Assembly (NCBI GenBank): GCA_027296045.1
Contig: JAPUJS010000044.1
Location: forward strand, 1-5,174
DNA length: 5,174 nucleotides
Direction of reading: 5' to 3'
Source: a bacterium
GTDB taxonomy: Bacteria > Latescibacterota > UBA2968
The notes under the pieces were generated by a model. That model did no database searches, was not told where the DNA came from, and worked only from the letters and a program-made list of their open reading frames with translations. A program made the position numbers and the translations under genes. Positions within the stretch are counted from its first letter, which is position 1, and each line of letters starts with the position of its first letter. Below, in pieces: positions 5,091-5,174 of the stretch.

Positions 5091-5174
5091 TTTCTAGTAA
5101 CTCTGCCGATTTATAAGATGTGATTGGATGCATTTGTCCCGATTGATAAACCGCAGGCATCGGGGGATGTGGTC

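Larger units (their letters stand above)
4945..5174. other. AT-rich intergenic region at the right edge
   Basis: Between the helicase stop and the window edge the composition drops sharply: 4971-5100 is about 26% G+C by hand count, against roughly 50% or more in the genes. No long ORF is present. It holds a 15-base palindrome, a consensus -35 with the TGTGTCCA box, and near the end a loose inverted repeat (CCCGAT 5138-5143 with ATCGGG 5159-5164). I found no convincing terminator for the helicase: ACCC/GGGT around 4948-4959 makes only four pairs, and the T-run at 4973-4977 is not adjacent to it. Confidence 0.6.

Noticed and set aside
5138..5164. Inverted repeat CCCGAT/ATCGGG as a terminator
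   Set aside because: It has six pairs with a 15-base loop and no T-run on either side within the window.
5128..5174. ATG opening a frame (MHLSRLINRRHRGMW) to the window edge
   Set aside because: It is placed plausibly about 60 bases after TTGACA, but has no Shine-Dalgarno, has Arg/His-rich content and only 15 codons are visible. It is too little to call a gene start.

Overview
The window looks like ordinary chromosome from a bacterium with about 50-55% G+C in its genes. It probably has a Gram-negative-type envelope or an equivalent, because it carries an exported c-type cytochrome and a type IV ABC exporter. I cannot assign a phylum from the sequence. The unusual SDR-type epimerase reminds me of proteins from planctomycete-like and other uncultivated environmental lineages, but that is recollection, not a search result. 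There are no tRNA or rRNA genes, CRISPR arrays, insertion sequences or phage genes.

Left arm (minus strand, 1-2243): a complete 588-residue MsbA/BmrA-type ABC half-exporter (477-2243) is followed after 10 bases by a c-type cytochrome precursor (start at 466) whose 3' end runs off the left edge. These two form a leftward operon. The cytochrome has a clear signal peptide, one CxxCH heme motif and a likely axial methionine.

Centre (2244-2638): a 395-base divergent intergenic region contains plausible promoters in both directions. A 10-base box (TGTGTCCAAT) occurs twice, facing outward, once in each promoter. Rightward there is a long leader with a 14-base tandem repeat, a possible 17-codon leader ORF, and a potential pair of alternative hairpins next to the ribosome binding site of the next gene.

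Right arm (plus strand, 2639-4944): an extended-SDR NAD(P)-dependent epimerase/dehydratase-like protein (339 aa, start moved to ATG 2639) is followed after 98 bases by a DEAD-box RNA helicase (395 aa). The helicase start overlaps the stop of a six-codon mini-ORF that has its own strong Shine-Dalgarno sequence.

Right edge (4945-5174): a very AT-rich intergenic stretch (about 26% G+C over 4971-5100 by hand count) holds a perfect 15-base palindrome 8 bases upstream of a consensus TTGACA. That TTGACA is followed directly by a third copy of the TGTGTCCA box. It probably drives a rightward gene beyond the window.

No new multi-gene system is evident. The most interesting signal is regulatory: the recurring TTGAC(A/C)TGTGTCCA element in both large intergenic regions, together with the leader structures before the epimerase and the helicase.
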